Below are positions 31,820-42,999 of a DNA stretch of 51,524 nt, one piece after another. Below the pieces are notes generated by a model. The model made no database searches. It was given only the letters and a program-made list of their open reading frames with translations, and was not told the DNA's origin. This DNA comes from Gnetum montanum (lineage: Eukaryota; Streptophyta; Gnetopsida; Gnetales; Gnetaceae), in the NCBI GenBank assembly GCA_015680685.1, contig MNCI01024992.1, forward strand, positions 7,626-59,149. The letters run 5' to 3'. The translations under genes were made by a program, and so were the position numbers. Every line of letters begins with the position of its first letter. Position 1 is the first letter of the stretch.

Positions 31820-33089
31820 ATCATTTAGAACTTTATCAAATACCCTGCTTTTATAACAATCGTTTTCATGTATGCTACCATCATTGGTGTTGAGGTTTTC
31901 AAATGATCTCTCTTGAATTCTTGTTGCTATGTTTATTATTTAGATAAAATTTTATTAAGAATTAATATATTTCCTTAGCTTTTAATAAAATTATTATATA
32001 TAGAACAAAGTTTCCACCTTAAATTCATCCAATAGAAACTATTTTAAAAGTTATTTCTTTTCAGGATTCTTAATCAAGACCTAGATCCAAACCACACATC
32101 CATAGAGTATCTTAGGTTGTGTAATTATTTAAAAATTGTATATTTGTATGTGTGTGTATGTTTTTTGAATTTCTCTTATTCATTGACTAGATCCTATATA
32201 TAGAGGATTCTATGTCTATACAATCTACTATTTTCTCACAATTATACTATTTAATCTTTAATTGAGTTTAGTTTAGGTTTCACTATATTTAGCTCTATGC
32301 TTTTCTTTATCCAATGTCTTGATGAAGATATTTGCAACTTGGTTGACATTAATGTAATTGTAAAAGTTTATGATATCACATTTTTTATAAGAAGATTGGA
32401 CTAAAATTACCATAGTTAATACGTGTTAATTTTTAAAACTAGTTCTTCTTAAAACATTTGATATGCATGTGTTGGTGTATCATACTAAAGCTCTATAGTT
32501 GATACCACCAATATGTATCATTTCTTCGAAATTCATATGATTTTATAATTAATGAAGAAGAAACAATGTTTGATATGAGATTCGTAGGTGGTCCGCTACA
32601 AACAGGTGCTCCACCATTGGTGAGGGGATGCCACTCAGTGTCCTGTTGGGCTTCAGCCCCAATATCTTTATTGAGACCATCATGCTAAAATCTTTCCCTA
32701 TTCCAATTGCATTAGCCTAGACATCTAAACTCTTGTTCTTCCTTCCATGTTTATAGTAGCTTGTTGCTAACATGGTTGTGTTGCTCTTTTTAAATTGTAA
32801 ATGAACATAAATCAAACATGTAATATTTTAGTATAAATGATCTTCCTGATGACAATAATGACATGACTTTGGAAAACTGTAGTAAATAGCTTTGTGTGTA
32901 TAATTAATTCTCACTTATGTGAATCAAGATCCACTTCAATCATATATCAAATTTTGCAAAAACCACTACCTACAATGAGGGTTTTAGAAAGTTGGATTAT
33001 CTCAAAACAAGAGATAATATCCTTTTTAACTTTTTCAAAATTAATAGAAAATTTTGCAATTCAACAAAATAAGTAATTTTTCAAAATTT
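31820..33089. other. AT-rich DNA between elements B and C
   Basis: Mostly unassigned. It includes a Ty1/copia RNase H relic (32290-32410, minus). Higher on the same strand, near 32850, is a possible gag zinc-knuckle remnant (CHYCHQEDHF). If both belong together, this is a heavily deleted copia element on the minus strand. Confidence 0.45.
32290..32410 (-). pseudogene. Ty1/copia RNase H C-terminal relic
   Basis: The minus strand reads NFYNYINVNQVANIFIKTLD then KEKH, matching the end of plant copia RNase H (typically YV.T.EQVADIFTK.L...KF). A stop follows shortly after. There is no Ty3/gypsy context around it. Short, but the pattern is specific. Confidence 0.6.
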
Positions 33090-33094
33090 ATGAG
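33090..33094. repeat. Target-site duplication of element C, left copy (ATGAG)
   Basis: ATGAG directly precedes the LTR start at 33095 and is repeated exactly at 40600-40604. Confidence 0.92.
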
Positions 33095-33116
33095 TGATGA
33101 GACGCGATTCGTATGC

Positions 33117-33189
33117 GATATCGTAGCCGTCGCGATATCTTATCCCATGCGATATCGTGTCATCCCCTGGATATCGTGTACGCGATATC
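33117..33189 (+). promoter_or_regulatory. Cluster of five GATATC palindromes upstream of the LTR TATA box
   Basis: GATATC occurs at 33117, 33134, 33151, 33170 and 33184, four of the five preceded by CG or GC. Spacing is 14-19 bp, ending about 18 bp before the TATA box. Related clusters occur in E (16839, 16853) and at 51163-51213. A binding-site role is inferred. Confidence 0.6.
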
Positions 33190-33470
33190 GCGGTTTGCTG
33201 CCATATTTATAAATAAGAGGCGGCTCTCCCTTGTTTCCCCATCCTGAGTTAGAAGTAGGGAAACTCTGGCAATTTGATCACTCCAGAGATAGAATATTTT
33301 CCATGTGCCAGCAGTAGAAGTCCTAAAGTGAACGGATCTTTATTCGAGCAACATTGTACCTGAACACAAGTTGTGTACGGAAATAAAGACGAGCTTCTTG
33401 GATAAACCTTATAGTGCATGGAATAGGATTTTATTTAATGTTATTTATTGCTTTCTTAGTAATGCAGAAT

Positions 33471-33732
33471 GAGTACGACTTAACTACGAGCATCTAAGGA
33501 TGTGTACGGATAGTTAAGGAACAGATGCTCATCATAATGAGGAATGAGTATGACTTAATTACGAGCATTTAAGGATGTGTACGGATAGTCAAGGAATGGA
33601 TGCTCATGAGTACGACTTAATTATGAGCATCTAAGGATGTGTATGGATAACCAAGGAATGGATGCTCATAAGTACGACTTGATTACGAGCATCTAAGGAT
33701 GTGTACGGATAATCAAGGAATCAGCTGCTCAT
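33471..33732 (+). repeat. Four-unit tandem repeat in the element C 5' LTR
   Basis: Four units of 62-74 bp start with GAGTACGACTT or a variant at 33471, 33545, 33608 and about 33670. Each contains inverted arms GAGCAT and ATGCTC around GTGTACGGATA. The array is also present at 39886-40147, so it predates the insertion. LTR type E has only one diverged unit (17172-17315). Confidence 0.88.
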
Positions 33733-34185
33733 TGCACCTAGGCTAGATTAGCTTTCTCAACCCTTTCCTCGTAGTTAAGTGCCTCAGTACACCACTTCAA
33801 GCACGTGTGTTACGCGTGGTGATCCTAGTAACGATTAGCGTTTGGTAGCTGTAGTTGCATCGGTTCAGGGTGTGTATGGTAAGTGGGAATGGATGCTAAT
33901 GCTAGGTAATTTAGACTTAGTTCATTAGTTAGAGTTAGTTAGTTCCTCCAACCCTTCACCTCGATAGCATAGGAGATAAAACATAAAAGACTATAAAAAT
34001 CATATACCTCGGACTTACTTAACCATACACCGTGACAACTACAAGTAAGTCTAGGAACACAACAAATGATTAACCCCAAGTGTTCCATGAGGCATGTAGG
34101 CACTTAGTCTACGAAGTTCGAACAGATCGCATGTGCTACGCTCGTTTCGTATGGTTGAGTGTAGGGGTACCTCGCCACTCATCAT

Positions 34186-34203
34186 TGGTGCCGTTGCCGG
34201 GGA
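34186..34203 (+). promoter_or_regulatory. Primer binding site of element C (tRNA-Asp type)
   Basis: TGGTGCCGTTGCCGGGGA, one base after the LTR end, matches the complement of the plant tRNA-Asp 3' end with a single C-to-T difference. tRNA-Asp priming is characteristic of the Athila/Calypso/Cyclops group. Confidence 0.9.
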
Positions 34204-34424
34204 CTAAGTGTTTGTGCACTGAATAGAACATAAGGATATCACTCACATCGTTGGGAGCCTAAACAAACCTTCAGGTTAATTAAATAAAAATTTATATAAC
34301 AATAAAATTAGCACATCGATAAAAATTTCTTCTTCTCAAGAGCAACTCACCACCTAAGGATCATACACGAGACAGTCGGCAACATAGAACACATAGCCAA
34401 AATCAATCAAGTCCTAAACAATAC

Positions 34425-37400
34425 AAGGTAGTTCATACTCATCCCAATGAGTATATTTCAAACTTTACCTTTATCCTCCATCAAGATGAACATCTGCGAT
34501 AGAGAGATTTGCAAGGTAACATTGTGTTACCCCCAGATCGATTAGTTCCAAACATGCTTCTCCGTGCCTTGGCACAGATTGGCATGATAGAATTATACGC
34601 TGAATATGTTGCGAAATATTTTGACTCATGGGATTATTATCCCATAGAAGCACAACGTATGAGGGACCCAAGGCAGGAGAGCCAACATGCATTTTTGAAG
34701 GGTAAAGAGGTCCCGCACGTCCTTAGCAAAACTAGAGATGGTGAACCACTTATAACTGGTTCGCTATCAAGAGATGTTTTCCCTCTTAACGAAAGTGAGG
34801 AGGTAGGGTATCAGAACCTACGATCAATAATACATATCCCTAGTTTTGATGCCCGTAAACACCAACTGTTCACAGAAGGAACAACACATGATAAGGACGG
34901 GCACTTTGATCGTCACCACGATCGGGACCGTAGCAGCCAAAGAGAAGGCAAGAAACATCGTCATGGCGATGGTTCCCCTTCTTCTTTCCCTTCTTCACAT
35001 CACTCACCCTCTCCTTCCACATCTGGGCATAGCCATCATGAAAACAATGGAGAGGATAAGGGTAGACAAAACAAGAGACCTCAATGAGAAAGTCGAGAGA
35101 GAGGACAAGGGCAAGGACGTAGGGAAAGTAGGGAATGACAAAGACATCACAGGCATCATGAAAGAGATGATCATGACGAGCCTCTACTTGCAACCCGAAG
35201 TATGCTTGACATAATGGAGGCAGTTAGAATTCCCAAAAGGCATTTAAAAGATAGTTGGATCAAATGTTTAGATATGAACAATATCCCACGATTTGAAGGG
35301 GGATACAACACAGATCCGCAAAATCATTTACATGCATTCCACAATGCCTGTGCCTTGCAAAATATAGAAAATGAGTGGAAAAAACTTAAGTTGTTCCCAA
35401 GGACACTCATCAAGGAAGCAGAGAGCTAGTACTGGTCCTTAGAACTGGAAACCATTAGGAGGTGGAGTACGATGCTAGAACTATTCAACGATAAGTATCA
35501 GACGTACTCCAGAGTGTCCAATTTGCGTCAGTAGATCCAAGGCTGGAAGCAAGGTACTCATGAACCCTTGGATGCTACCATGGCCCACTACTACACATTG
35601 TTACATCGTTGCCCAGGCCATGGGTACGCTCAGCGGGATCAACTTCACCACATTGTGGATGGGCTAAGGCATGAAACTAGAAGAACCCTTGGGACTTATG
35701 CCCAAGGGAGACTCTCACAACTTAGAGCCCATGAAGTACATCACTTGTTGGAGCAAGTAGCAAAAGAAGAAGGTGAGCTATGAAAAAGGGAAAGTGGGGA
35801 AGAATACAACTGTGATCCCTCTCTTCAAAAGAAGGGAGTGAAATTTTACGATGAGGAGGATGAGTCACCAATCGAAGAGTTGGTGAACAGGAAAACCTTG
35901 CCGATTCAAAAGCTCACAACAGAAATAGCAGCTAAGGTAGATAACGTATGGAGTTCCTTATACTCTAAAATTGAAACTATCTTAAAAATTGTAGAAGAGT
36001 CTAAGGTAGAACAAATTAGTGACAAAGGTAAGACAAAGTGGAGAGATTTAGGCCCTGCACATAACAAGGGTAAGGGGAAAATCACTAACTCCAATGGGGT
36101 TGTGGAATCAAACACAGACAATGACTGTGGATGTGAGATCTACCACTATGACCATCCTAAGGGATTTTGCCCCATCATCTCACATCTACAAGAGTCTAGG
36201 GTGTATGCACTTAATCTAAGACTTAATCAACAGCAAACACCCTGTAGGTTACCTTATCCCCAAGGTAACCTAAGGCAGTTTCACCAACCATTAACATATT
36301 ATCCAAGTGGAACTCCCCCACAACCCATTGGATAGTATCAGCAGTGGCAATACCCACAGTCATGGGGGATGCCATCGTCGAAACATCAGTACCCTTACCG
36401 GTAGCCTGACCCTTATGGATATTATGTGCAACAGCCGATTTCTCCAAGTGACTCTATGAGTCACACAACTCCCCACCATTACTACCAAGTTCGGGAGTAC
36501 TTCAAAAGGACTCCTTCCCCTCCGAGAGATACTCCATACCTACACCATCCTCCAAATCCATCCGCACCTCTTCCACAAGTAGTTCCCATAACACCTCCTG
36601 CTCCAACAATGCAAGGGGAACTTCCTCCTCAACCGCAGCACCGTCACGCTGTGAGAGCTGTAAATATTTAACTTGCTGTTGGTTCTGACAACTGTAAAAA
36701 GAGAAGACCCTTCTTCAAAATCAAAAGCCTAGACAAACTCTTGCAACAACAAGCGGTTGAGCCCATGTACACTCCTCCACCATCTAACACTTCGGAACAC
36801 CCTTTAGTTCAACATCAGAGCCTAACGCATACAGTTATGTTGACACATACCGTAACTGACTAGATCAAGGTAGGCCACCTTCCCAGGAAACTAACTGATC
36901 CTGGAAGTCCCTTAATCTACTTTCAAGTCACCGGAAATGAACCACATAGGACTCTTCTTGACTCAAGTTCCGGAGTCAACTTAATTTCACAAGAGATGTA
37001 TCATGCCTGGAACCTACCCCAACTTAAGAAGAGCAACATTCAGCTAGAGCTGGTAGACCAATCCATCACCATTCCCTTGGGATTGGTGGAGGACATCATT
37101 ACCACTATGTGTGGTTGGTCTTACCCAACTGATTTCCTGGTGATTGAAGTTAACAACAACGAAGGGGACTTTCCCATTATAATGGGAATGGCATGGCTTA
37201 GTACAGTAGACACATGCCTTATGATCCGCGATCTTTCCTTGGAAATTTCTAAGATAAACATTCATGGAAAGATCGAGAAGAGGAAAGTTCCATGCATCAC
37301 ACACAATGATTCATCGAGTGATGACATGGAGGAAATGCCTCCATGTAATAGGTGTGCCCTTGAAACTTTGCAACAAAGATGTTTGTATGTAGCAACCACA

Positions 37401-37655
37401 CAACTAGTAGTAGACACCTCATGGTTGATAGCTACTCGAAGGAGCAACCAAATATGCATGGAACGAACTAAAGAAACCCATGCCCATAACAAAAGCATAT
37501 ATACATTAGAATATGAGCGTCGCCAACTTCCACCCCTTAATCCAAGATCATCAATTGGGAGAAGTTGGGCACTTCTTAGAAATTCAAATAGGCACTCATT
37601 ATTTCGGATCTCTCCCTTTCCACTTAGTCATGGGGGAGATGGCCACCTATGCTAA
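34425..37655 (+). pseudogene. gag-protease polyprotein of element C (stops only)
   Basis: A single reading frame runs from about 34425 to 37655 with no frameshift, broken only by stops (34500, 35088, 35427 and others). Order: N-terminal Gag block (HTHPNEYISNFTFILHQDEH, GNIVLPPDRL), His/Arg/Ser-rich linker (34900-35190), capsid-like region (IPRFEGGYNTDPQNHLHAF, MLELFNDKYQTYSRVSNLRQ), zinc-knuckle CEIYHYDHPKGFC (second Cys now Tyr), Pro-rich tail, then protease: LLDSSSGVNLIS (family LLDSGSGV, Gly now Ser), IPLGLVEDIITTM, FPIIMGMAWLSTVD. The start codon was not identified. Each stop I could compare fits a CAG, CAA, CGA or TGG codon altered by one transition. Confidence 0.9.
37624..37642 (+). promoter_or_regulatory. 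Internal polypurine-like site of element C
   Basis: AGTCATGGGGGAGATGGCC, the same as after integrase in A. Its place just after protease marks the pol deletion junction. Confidence 0.5.
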
Positions 37656-37785
37656 TCATATGGGGACCTCAGTTATTTTTACATTTTTGTTTTACAACGT
37701 TTTTGTCTTACACATTTTTGTTTTACAAATTTCTTTAACTTTTCTAGTTTTTGTTTTACAACTTTCTTTAACTTTTCTTGTTTCT

Positions 37786-37823
37786 TGTGTGTGTGTGTGT
37801 GTGTATGAATGTGTGTGTGTGTG
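37786..37823. repeat. (GT)n microsatellite
   Basis: Two GT runs separated by ATGAAT. They lie 70 bp before the assembly gap and may have hindered assembly. Confidence 0.95.
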
Positions 37824-37894
37824 ATCCACCTTGTAAGTTTGTCACCCAATAAGTGTTCGGAATGATGGTATGAACTATTTTCATGTTGATTGCT

Positions 37895-38644
37895 NNNNNN
37901 NNNNNNNNNNNNNNNNNNNNNNNNNNNNNNNNNNNNNNNNNNNNNNNNNNNNNNNNNNNNNNNNNNNNNNNNNNNNNNNNNNNNNNNNNNNNNNNNNNNN
38001 NNNNNNNNNNNNNNNNNNNNNNNNNNNNNNNNNNNNNNNNNNNNNNNNNNNNNNNNNNNNNNNNNNNNNNNNNNNNNNNNNNNNNNNNNNNNNNNNNNNN
38101 NNNNNNNNNNNNNNNNNNNNNNNNNNNNNNNNNNNNNNNNNNNNNNNNNNNNNNNNNNNNNNNNNNNNNNNNNNNNNNNNNNNNNNNNNNNNNNNNNNNN
38201 NNNNNNNNNNNNNNNNNNNNNNNNNNNNNNNNNNNNNNNNNNNNNNNNNNNNNNNNNNNNNNNNNNNNNNNNNNNNNNNNNNNNNNNNNNNNNNNNNNNN
38301 NNNNNNNNNNNNNNNNNNNNNNNNNNNNNNNNNNNNNNNNNNNNNNNNNNNNNNNNNNNNNNNNNNNNNNNNNNNNNNNNNNNNNNNNNNNNNNNNNNNN
38401 NNNNNNNNNNNNNNNNNNNNNNNNNNNNNNNNNNNNNNNNNNNNNNNNNNNNNNNNNNNNNNNNNNNNNNNNNNNNNNNNNNNNNNNNNNNNNNNNNNNN
38501 NNNNNNNNNNNNNNNNNNNNNNNNNNNNNNNNNNNNNNNNNNNNNNNNNNNNNNNNNNNNNNNNNNNNNNNNNNNNNNNNNNNNNNNNNNNNNNNNNNNN
38601 NNNNNNNNNNNNNNNNNNNNNNNNNNNNNNNNNNNNNNNNNNNN
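37895..38644. other. Assembly gap (750 N)
   Basis: 750 undetermined bases inside element C. The apparent long ORFs across it are artefacts of N. If the size is right, RT plus integrase (over 3 kb in A and B) could not fit. Confidence 1.
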
Positions 38645-39520
38645 GGTTAAGACTTTAACTCTTGTTCCAAATGACATTCCTAAAGCCTACAGACTCTTTG
38701 AATGTGGGTTTGTTTGGGCGTTAAAGGCATGAGCCTGCTTTGGGGAGGACCCACTGACATTCCTATTTGGAGCATTAGTTAAATTCTTTCCCTTAACATT
38801 TTGCAATTAATTTTATTTTTATTTTTTTCATTTCCATCTTGACATCCATTTCATCGATGCCATAGTTGTCCCTTTTTATCTATCTTTCTTACTCATTTTC
38901 TTTCTCCATTCTAACACTATAGGAGGTTTGCGATTAGTCATGGGGGTATGGGGCCTAATTTTTTCGATTTTCTCTTAGCCCTAAATTTTTTCAATTTTTT
39001 TCCTAACCCCTACACCTTCGGTAGTCATCATTAATACATCCCCAGATCCGCAATTACCATACCACAACCTAGCCAATGGACCTGCACCGAAGCAAGGTAT
39101 TAATTACATGATGATTCATTTACCCTTGCTAATATATGATTGTGTTGTGTGTGCAGATGGTGATCATACAACAATGGATTGGATCTGGAGCAAACACTTG
39201 GAATGGCGTCGTGCTAGAAGCAGCTATATAAGGAGCAAGATTGATGGCGTGCTTACCGATGGACAATGGAAGGTGCAATCTTGGCGTTGGCAATAGCAAT
39301 ACTTCTTTCTCTCTCTCTCTTTCTCAATTGCCAACTAAGGTCTGATGTCATTGTAATAAGGTGTTCACCCTTGTTGTCATGAACACCAGTTTTGTCAAGT
39401 CTTGTAATGATAATCCATTCACATGTCATCCCATTAGTTCCATTCCCCTCAATAATTCCATACATTCCCAATATTATTATAAGGAACTCAAGGACGAGTT
39501 TTCATTTAGTCATGGGGGTA
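38645..39520 (+). other. 3' region of element C: conserved noncoding block, ORFx stub, 3' UTR and PPT
   Basis: The GGGGAGGACCCACT block (38723-38756) and an AGTCATGGGGGTATGG site (38934-38952) place this as the ORFx leader region. No TATA-plus-palindrome site was found. A TGTGTGCAG|ATGG acceptor at 39156 is followed by a 24-codon ORF (MVIIQQWIGSGANTWN, ending TAA), which replaces the ~940-codon ORFx. CT-rich DNA and a T-rich 3' UTR follow, and the tract TTAGTCATGGGGGTA ends at 39520, against the LTR. Confidence 0.7.
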
Positions 39521-40599
39521 TGATGAGACGCGATTCGCATGAGCCGGAATATCGCGGCCATCGGGATATCGCGTCATCCCCTGCAATATCGTGTACGCGA
39601 TATCGCGGTCCACCGCCATATCTATAAATAAGAGGTAGCTCTCCCTTGTTTCCCCATCCTGAGTTAGAAGTAGGGAAACTCTGGCAGTTTGATCACTCCA
39701 GAGATAAAATATTTTCCATGTGCCTACAGTAGGAGTCCTAAAGTGAACGGATCTTTATTTGAGCAACATTGTACCTGAACACAAGTTGTGTACAACAATA
39801 AAGACGAGCTTCTTGGATAAACCTTGCAGTGCATGGAATAGGATTTTATTTAATGTTATTTATTGCTTTCTTAGTAATGCGGAATGAGTACGACTTAACT
39901 ATGAGCATCTAAGGATGTGTACGGATAGTTAAGGAACGGATGCTCATCACAATGTAGAATGAGTACGACTTGATTACGAGCATTTAAGGATGTGTACGGA
40001 TAGTCAAGGAATGAATGCTCATGAGTATGACTTGATTACGAGCATCTAAGGATGTGTATGGATAATCAAGGAACGGATGCTCATGAGTACGACTTGATTA
40101 CAAGCATCTAAGGATGTGTACGGATAATCAAGGAATCGGCTGCTCATCGCACCTAGGCTAGATTAGCTTTCTCAACCCTTTCCTCCTAGTTAAGTGCCTC
40201 AGTACACCACTTCGAGCACGTGTGTTACGCGTGGTGATCCCAGTAACGATTAGCGTTTGGTAGCCGCGGTTGCATTAGTTCAGGGTGTGTACGGTAAGTG
40301 GGAACAGATGCTGATGCTAGGTAATTTAGACTTAGTTCATTAGTTAGAGTTAGTTAGTTCCTCCAACCCTTCACCTCAATAGCATAGGAGATAAAACATA
40401 AAAGACTATAAAAATCATATACCTCGAACTTACTTAACCATACATCGTGACAACTACAAGTAAGTCTGGGAACACAACGAACGATTAACCCCAAGTGTTC
40501 CATGGGGCGTGTAGGCACTTAGTCTATGGAGTTTGACCGGATCGCACATGCTACGCTCGTTTCGTATGGTTGAGTGTAGGGGTACCTCGCCACTCATCA
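39521..40599 (+). repeat. 3' LTR of element C
   Basis: 1079 bp, TGATGAGACGCG to CACTCATCA, followed by the ATGAG duplication. TATA box CTATAAATAAGAGG near 39622. The GATATC cluster is partly eroded (for example GGAATATCG). The four-unit repeat is at 39886-40147. Confidence 0.95.
39886..40147 (+). repeat. Four-unit tandem repeat in the element C 3' LTR
   Basis: Same array as 33471-33732, with the same unit number and inverted GAGCAT/ATGCTC arms. Confidence 0.88.
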
Positions 40600-40604
40600 A
40601 TGAG
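40600..40604. repeat. Target-site duplication of element C, right copy (ATGAG)
   Basis: Exact repeat of 33090-33094 directly after the LTR. Confidence 0.92.
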
Positions 40605-42999
40605 ACATTGGATTAGAAGGAGAATTTCTTTTTCAATAACCAATAAAACATTACAATGATTGAAAACACTATTATCAAGGACCTTAGAAACCATTATCAA
40701 ATCAACAAATTCTACCAACAAAAATAAGTTTAGCAAATAACAAGCATGGATAGCATCCAAACCTAGATCTTTTCAAATCAAAATTAAATAATTTAAAAAA
40801 TTTGAGGAACAAGATAAATAACCTAGAATGTGCACAAAAACATAATTTCTAGAAATTTTATAAATAATAGATTTATATAAATTATGAGAAAATTTGTAAA
40901 AGTCAAAGATGTGGTGGTTCCACTTAAAAGATCAGCTATTGAGTCTAGTGGCATGGTATGTAATATCAATGCTAGACTCCTTACTATGTTAGATCAACAC
41001 TAAAACCCTAGTCATTGAAACTCTTGCTGCTGAAATCCTAGCTAAACTAATTCTTGAAAAATGTCAAATATACCTTACTATTACAGTATAAAAACTAACA
41101 ACTAAGTATGTTATATTAATGTAATCAGAGACGAATGAGCATTGAGCAACTTACTTGATATCATGCTTTTGTTATGAAAATAAAGACATGCAAGTTTGAG
41201 GTTGTTGATGTCAACCTCGCCCATGCTAGGCACAAGGCCATGATCAATAAGTCTAACCCCCTAGATAGGGTTTCACAATTTGAATAAAAGTGCTTTCAAT
41301 GAGATATATCATGCAACCTTTAAATTATTGTCATCCATTAACACATACATGATATTGATATTTTTATAAGTAGGCTTGCAATGATTTTTTCATAACTTTT
41401 GAGAGCAATGCGTAATATAATTTGTGAAAATCTTATTTGTATTAAACCTAAGATTATATGAAGGATTGTGAGATACTATCCCATTATCATGGCTTAACCT
41501 AGAACACCTCTCAAACTAGTGCTATGTTAATTGTGATGAACACTAATTTTGAAACTAATCTGATTCTCTGAGCTTAGTATAAGAGATGAAATTGGAAAAG
41601 TTATCATAAGACACTAGTGATTTGATAATTCTCCAATCATGCATTGTTCAATGTTTTATTTATTTATGTAGCACTAAGCGCAAAGAAAGTTAATTTGTAT
41701 AAGCATGTCTTGGAGCCCCATCATAATGGCAAGCTTGTAGCAGTGGTTACATTACCATGCCATGGTGGTAGTGGACGTAATGACCTAGGTGGTGGAGAAC
41801 ATGGGGAAGTGGATGTAACAACCCAGGTGGTGGAGAATGTGGGGAAGTGGCAATGATAGTGGTGGTAACCATAATCGATGGTGTGGACGTGGGCATTCAA
41901 TGCCACTAGCTGTAGCTGCTATAAGAGCAGAGGGGATGGGATCAACTAGAAAAAATCAGAAGGAGAGGATGGAAGTTAAAGCTAGGTGAAGCACGTCAGA
42001 GTTGACGGGTGCTCTCTCTCTCTCCCTCTCTCTTTCTCTCTCTTTGGTGATGGTCTCACAGGAGCTACAGAGTGCACGACAACAAACAGTGTAGGTGCAT
42101 GGTGGGAGCCACAACCATCGGTTAGCACAATGACATTAGTAGCAGTGACAATGATAGACAATGATGCATAGCATCACGTAGCCTCCCCCTCTCTTCCAAT
42201 CAACTAGCACGTAGTGGCACTTGGTAGGTGACCAATGACATCAACACACAACAAGAGGTGCTCGAAGATGCATGAACATCAACTACAACAGGTGGCAGGT
42301 GACGTGCATACCATCTAGAGAGGCACATGAGTGACAAACAAATGCATATGGACAATGTGCATGTGGTGGACAATCACTGGAGCATGATGATAGGACTAGT
42401 AGTTTTTAATGATGGTCAGCAGGTGCATGACCATAGCATTTGATGATGGTTAGTTAGTGATGGGAAGTGCATTGCAAGTAGCAAGTGGCAAGAGCTCCAG
42501 CCAACAGGTCTAAAAGACCTCCTTGCCCTAGCAGACATTGCAGGCATGAACGATGCAAGAGAGTTGCAGGAGTGACATGTAGCAACCTTTCCTCTCTCTA
42601 ACATTAGTCGACTGATAGTAATCAATAGACAACGTGTGGCGGCGGATAGTGCTCAAGCACACATGTGCTTGATGTGTTGTAGTGGTGGCATACACGATGA
42701 TGCATGACATCAGCAATCTCCCAGGAGTAGCAACAACACATGGCAATAGAGGATGAGGGGTGGTAGCGCATTCTTGTAGTGGGCTTGATCTCTCTCTCTC
42801 TCCTAATGCTATAAGTGCGTGGTGGGCGAAATGGTGAGCAGCCTCTCTCATCCCTCCCTTCTCAAGTGATTGCAATAGGCAGCACATTGTTGATGTGCGC
42901 AAATAGTGTAGGATCTCTCCATCTCTCTCCTGACAACAACACGCATGGTAGTTAGTGTGACAATAGCGACAACTCCAAATAGCACCCTACATGGGATAG
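40605..42999. other. Unassigned sequence with short repeats
   Basis: No coding similarity recognised. It contains an LTR-like start (41203-41250, inverted copy at 46089-46136), a short tandem repeat with AGGTGGTGGAGAA cores (41785-41850), and CT tracts (42009-42044 and others). From about 41900 it becomes CT/GA-rich and may belong to the repeat whose arm is 43000-43345. Confidence 0.4.
41203..41250 (+). repeat. LTR-like dispersed repeat, copy 1
   Basis: Starts TGTTGATGTCAACCTCGCC and continues to GATCAATAA. The inverted copy at 46136-46089 differs by a few transitions. TGTTG is a common copia LTR start. Confidence 0.6.

Larger units (their letters stand above)
33095..34184 (+). repeat. 5' LTR of element C
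   Basis: 1090 bp, TGATGAGACGCG to CACTCATCA. U3 has five GATATC palindromes (33117-33189), then TATA box TTTATAAATAAG at 33207. Downstream is a four-unit tandem repeat. It is nearly identical to 39521-40599. Confidence 0.95.
33095..40599 (+). mobile_element. Element C: non-autonomous gag-protease retrotransposon of the same group
   Basis: Plus-strand element of about 7.5 kb (including 750 undetermined bases) with two LTRs (1090 and 1079 bp), perfect ATGAG target-site duplication, clear PBS and PPT, and one long gag-protease frame. Just after protease (about 37560-37625) the sequence jumps to the polypurine-like site that follows integrase in A and B, so RT, RNase H and integrase are deleted. 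ORFx is reduced to a short stub. It would need enzymes from a full-length relative. The LTR copies are very similar, so this is the youngest element here. Confidence 0.93.

Noticed and set aside
33117-33189. Short regularly spaced repeats resembling a CRISPR array
   Set aside because: Repeats are 6-10 bp palindromes with 14-19 bp spacing in a plant LTR beside a TATA box; no cas genes and a eukaryotic context.
37679-38732. Long ORFs across the gap region
   Set aside because: They consist of undetermined bases read as open; no sequence supports them.
42009-42902. CT-rich ORFs (for example 124 codons on the minus strand)
   Set aside because: CT microsatellite-derived sequence without family similarity or conserved start.
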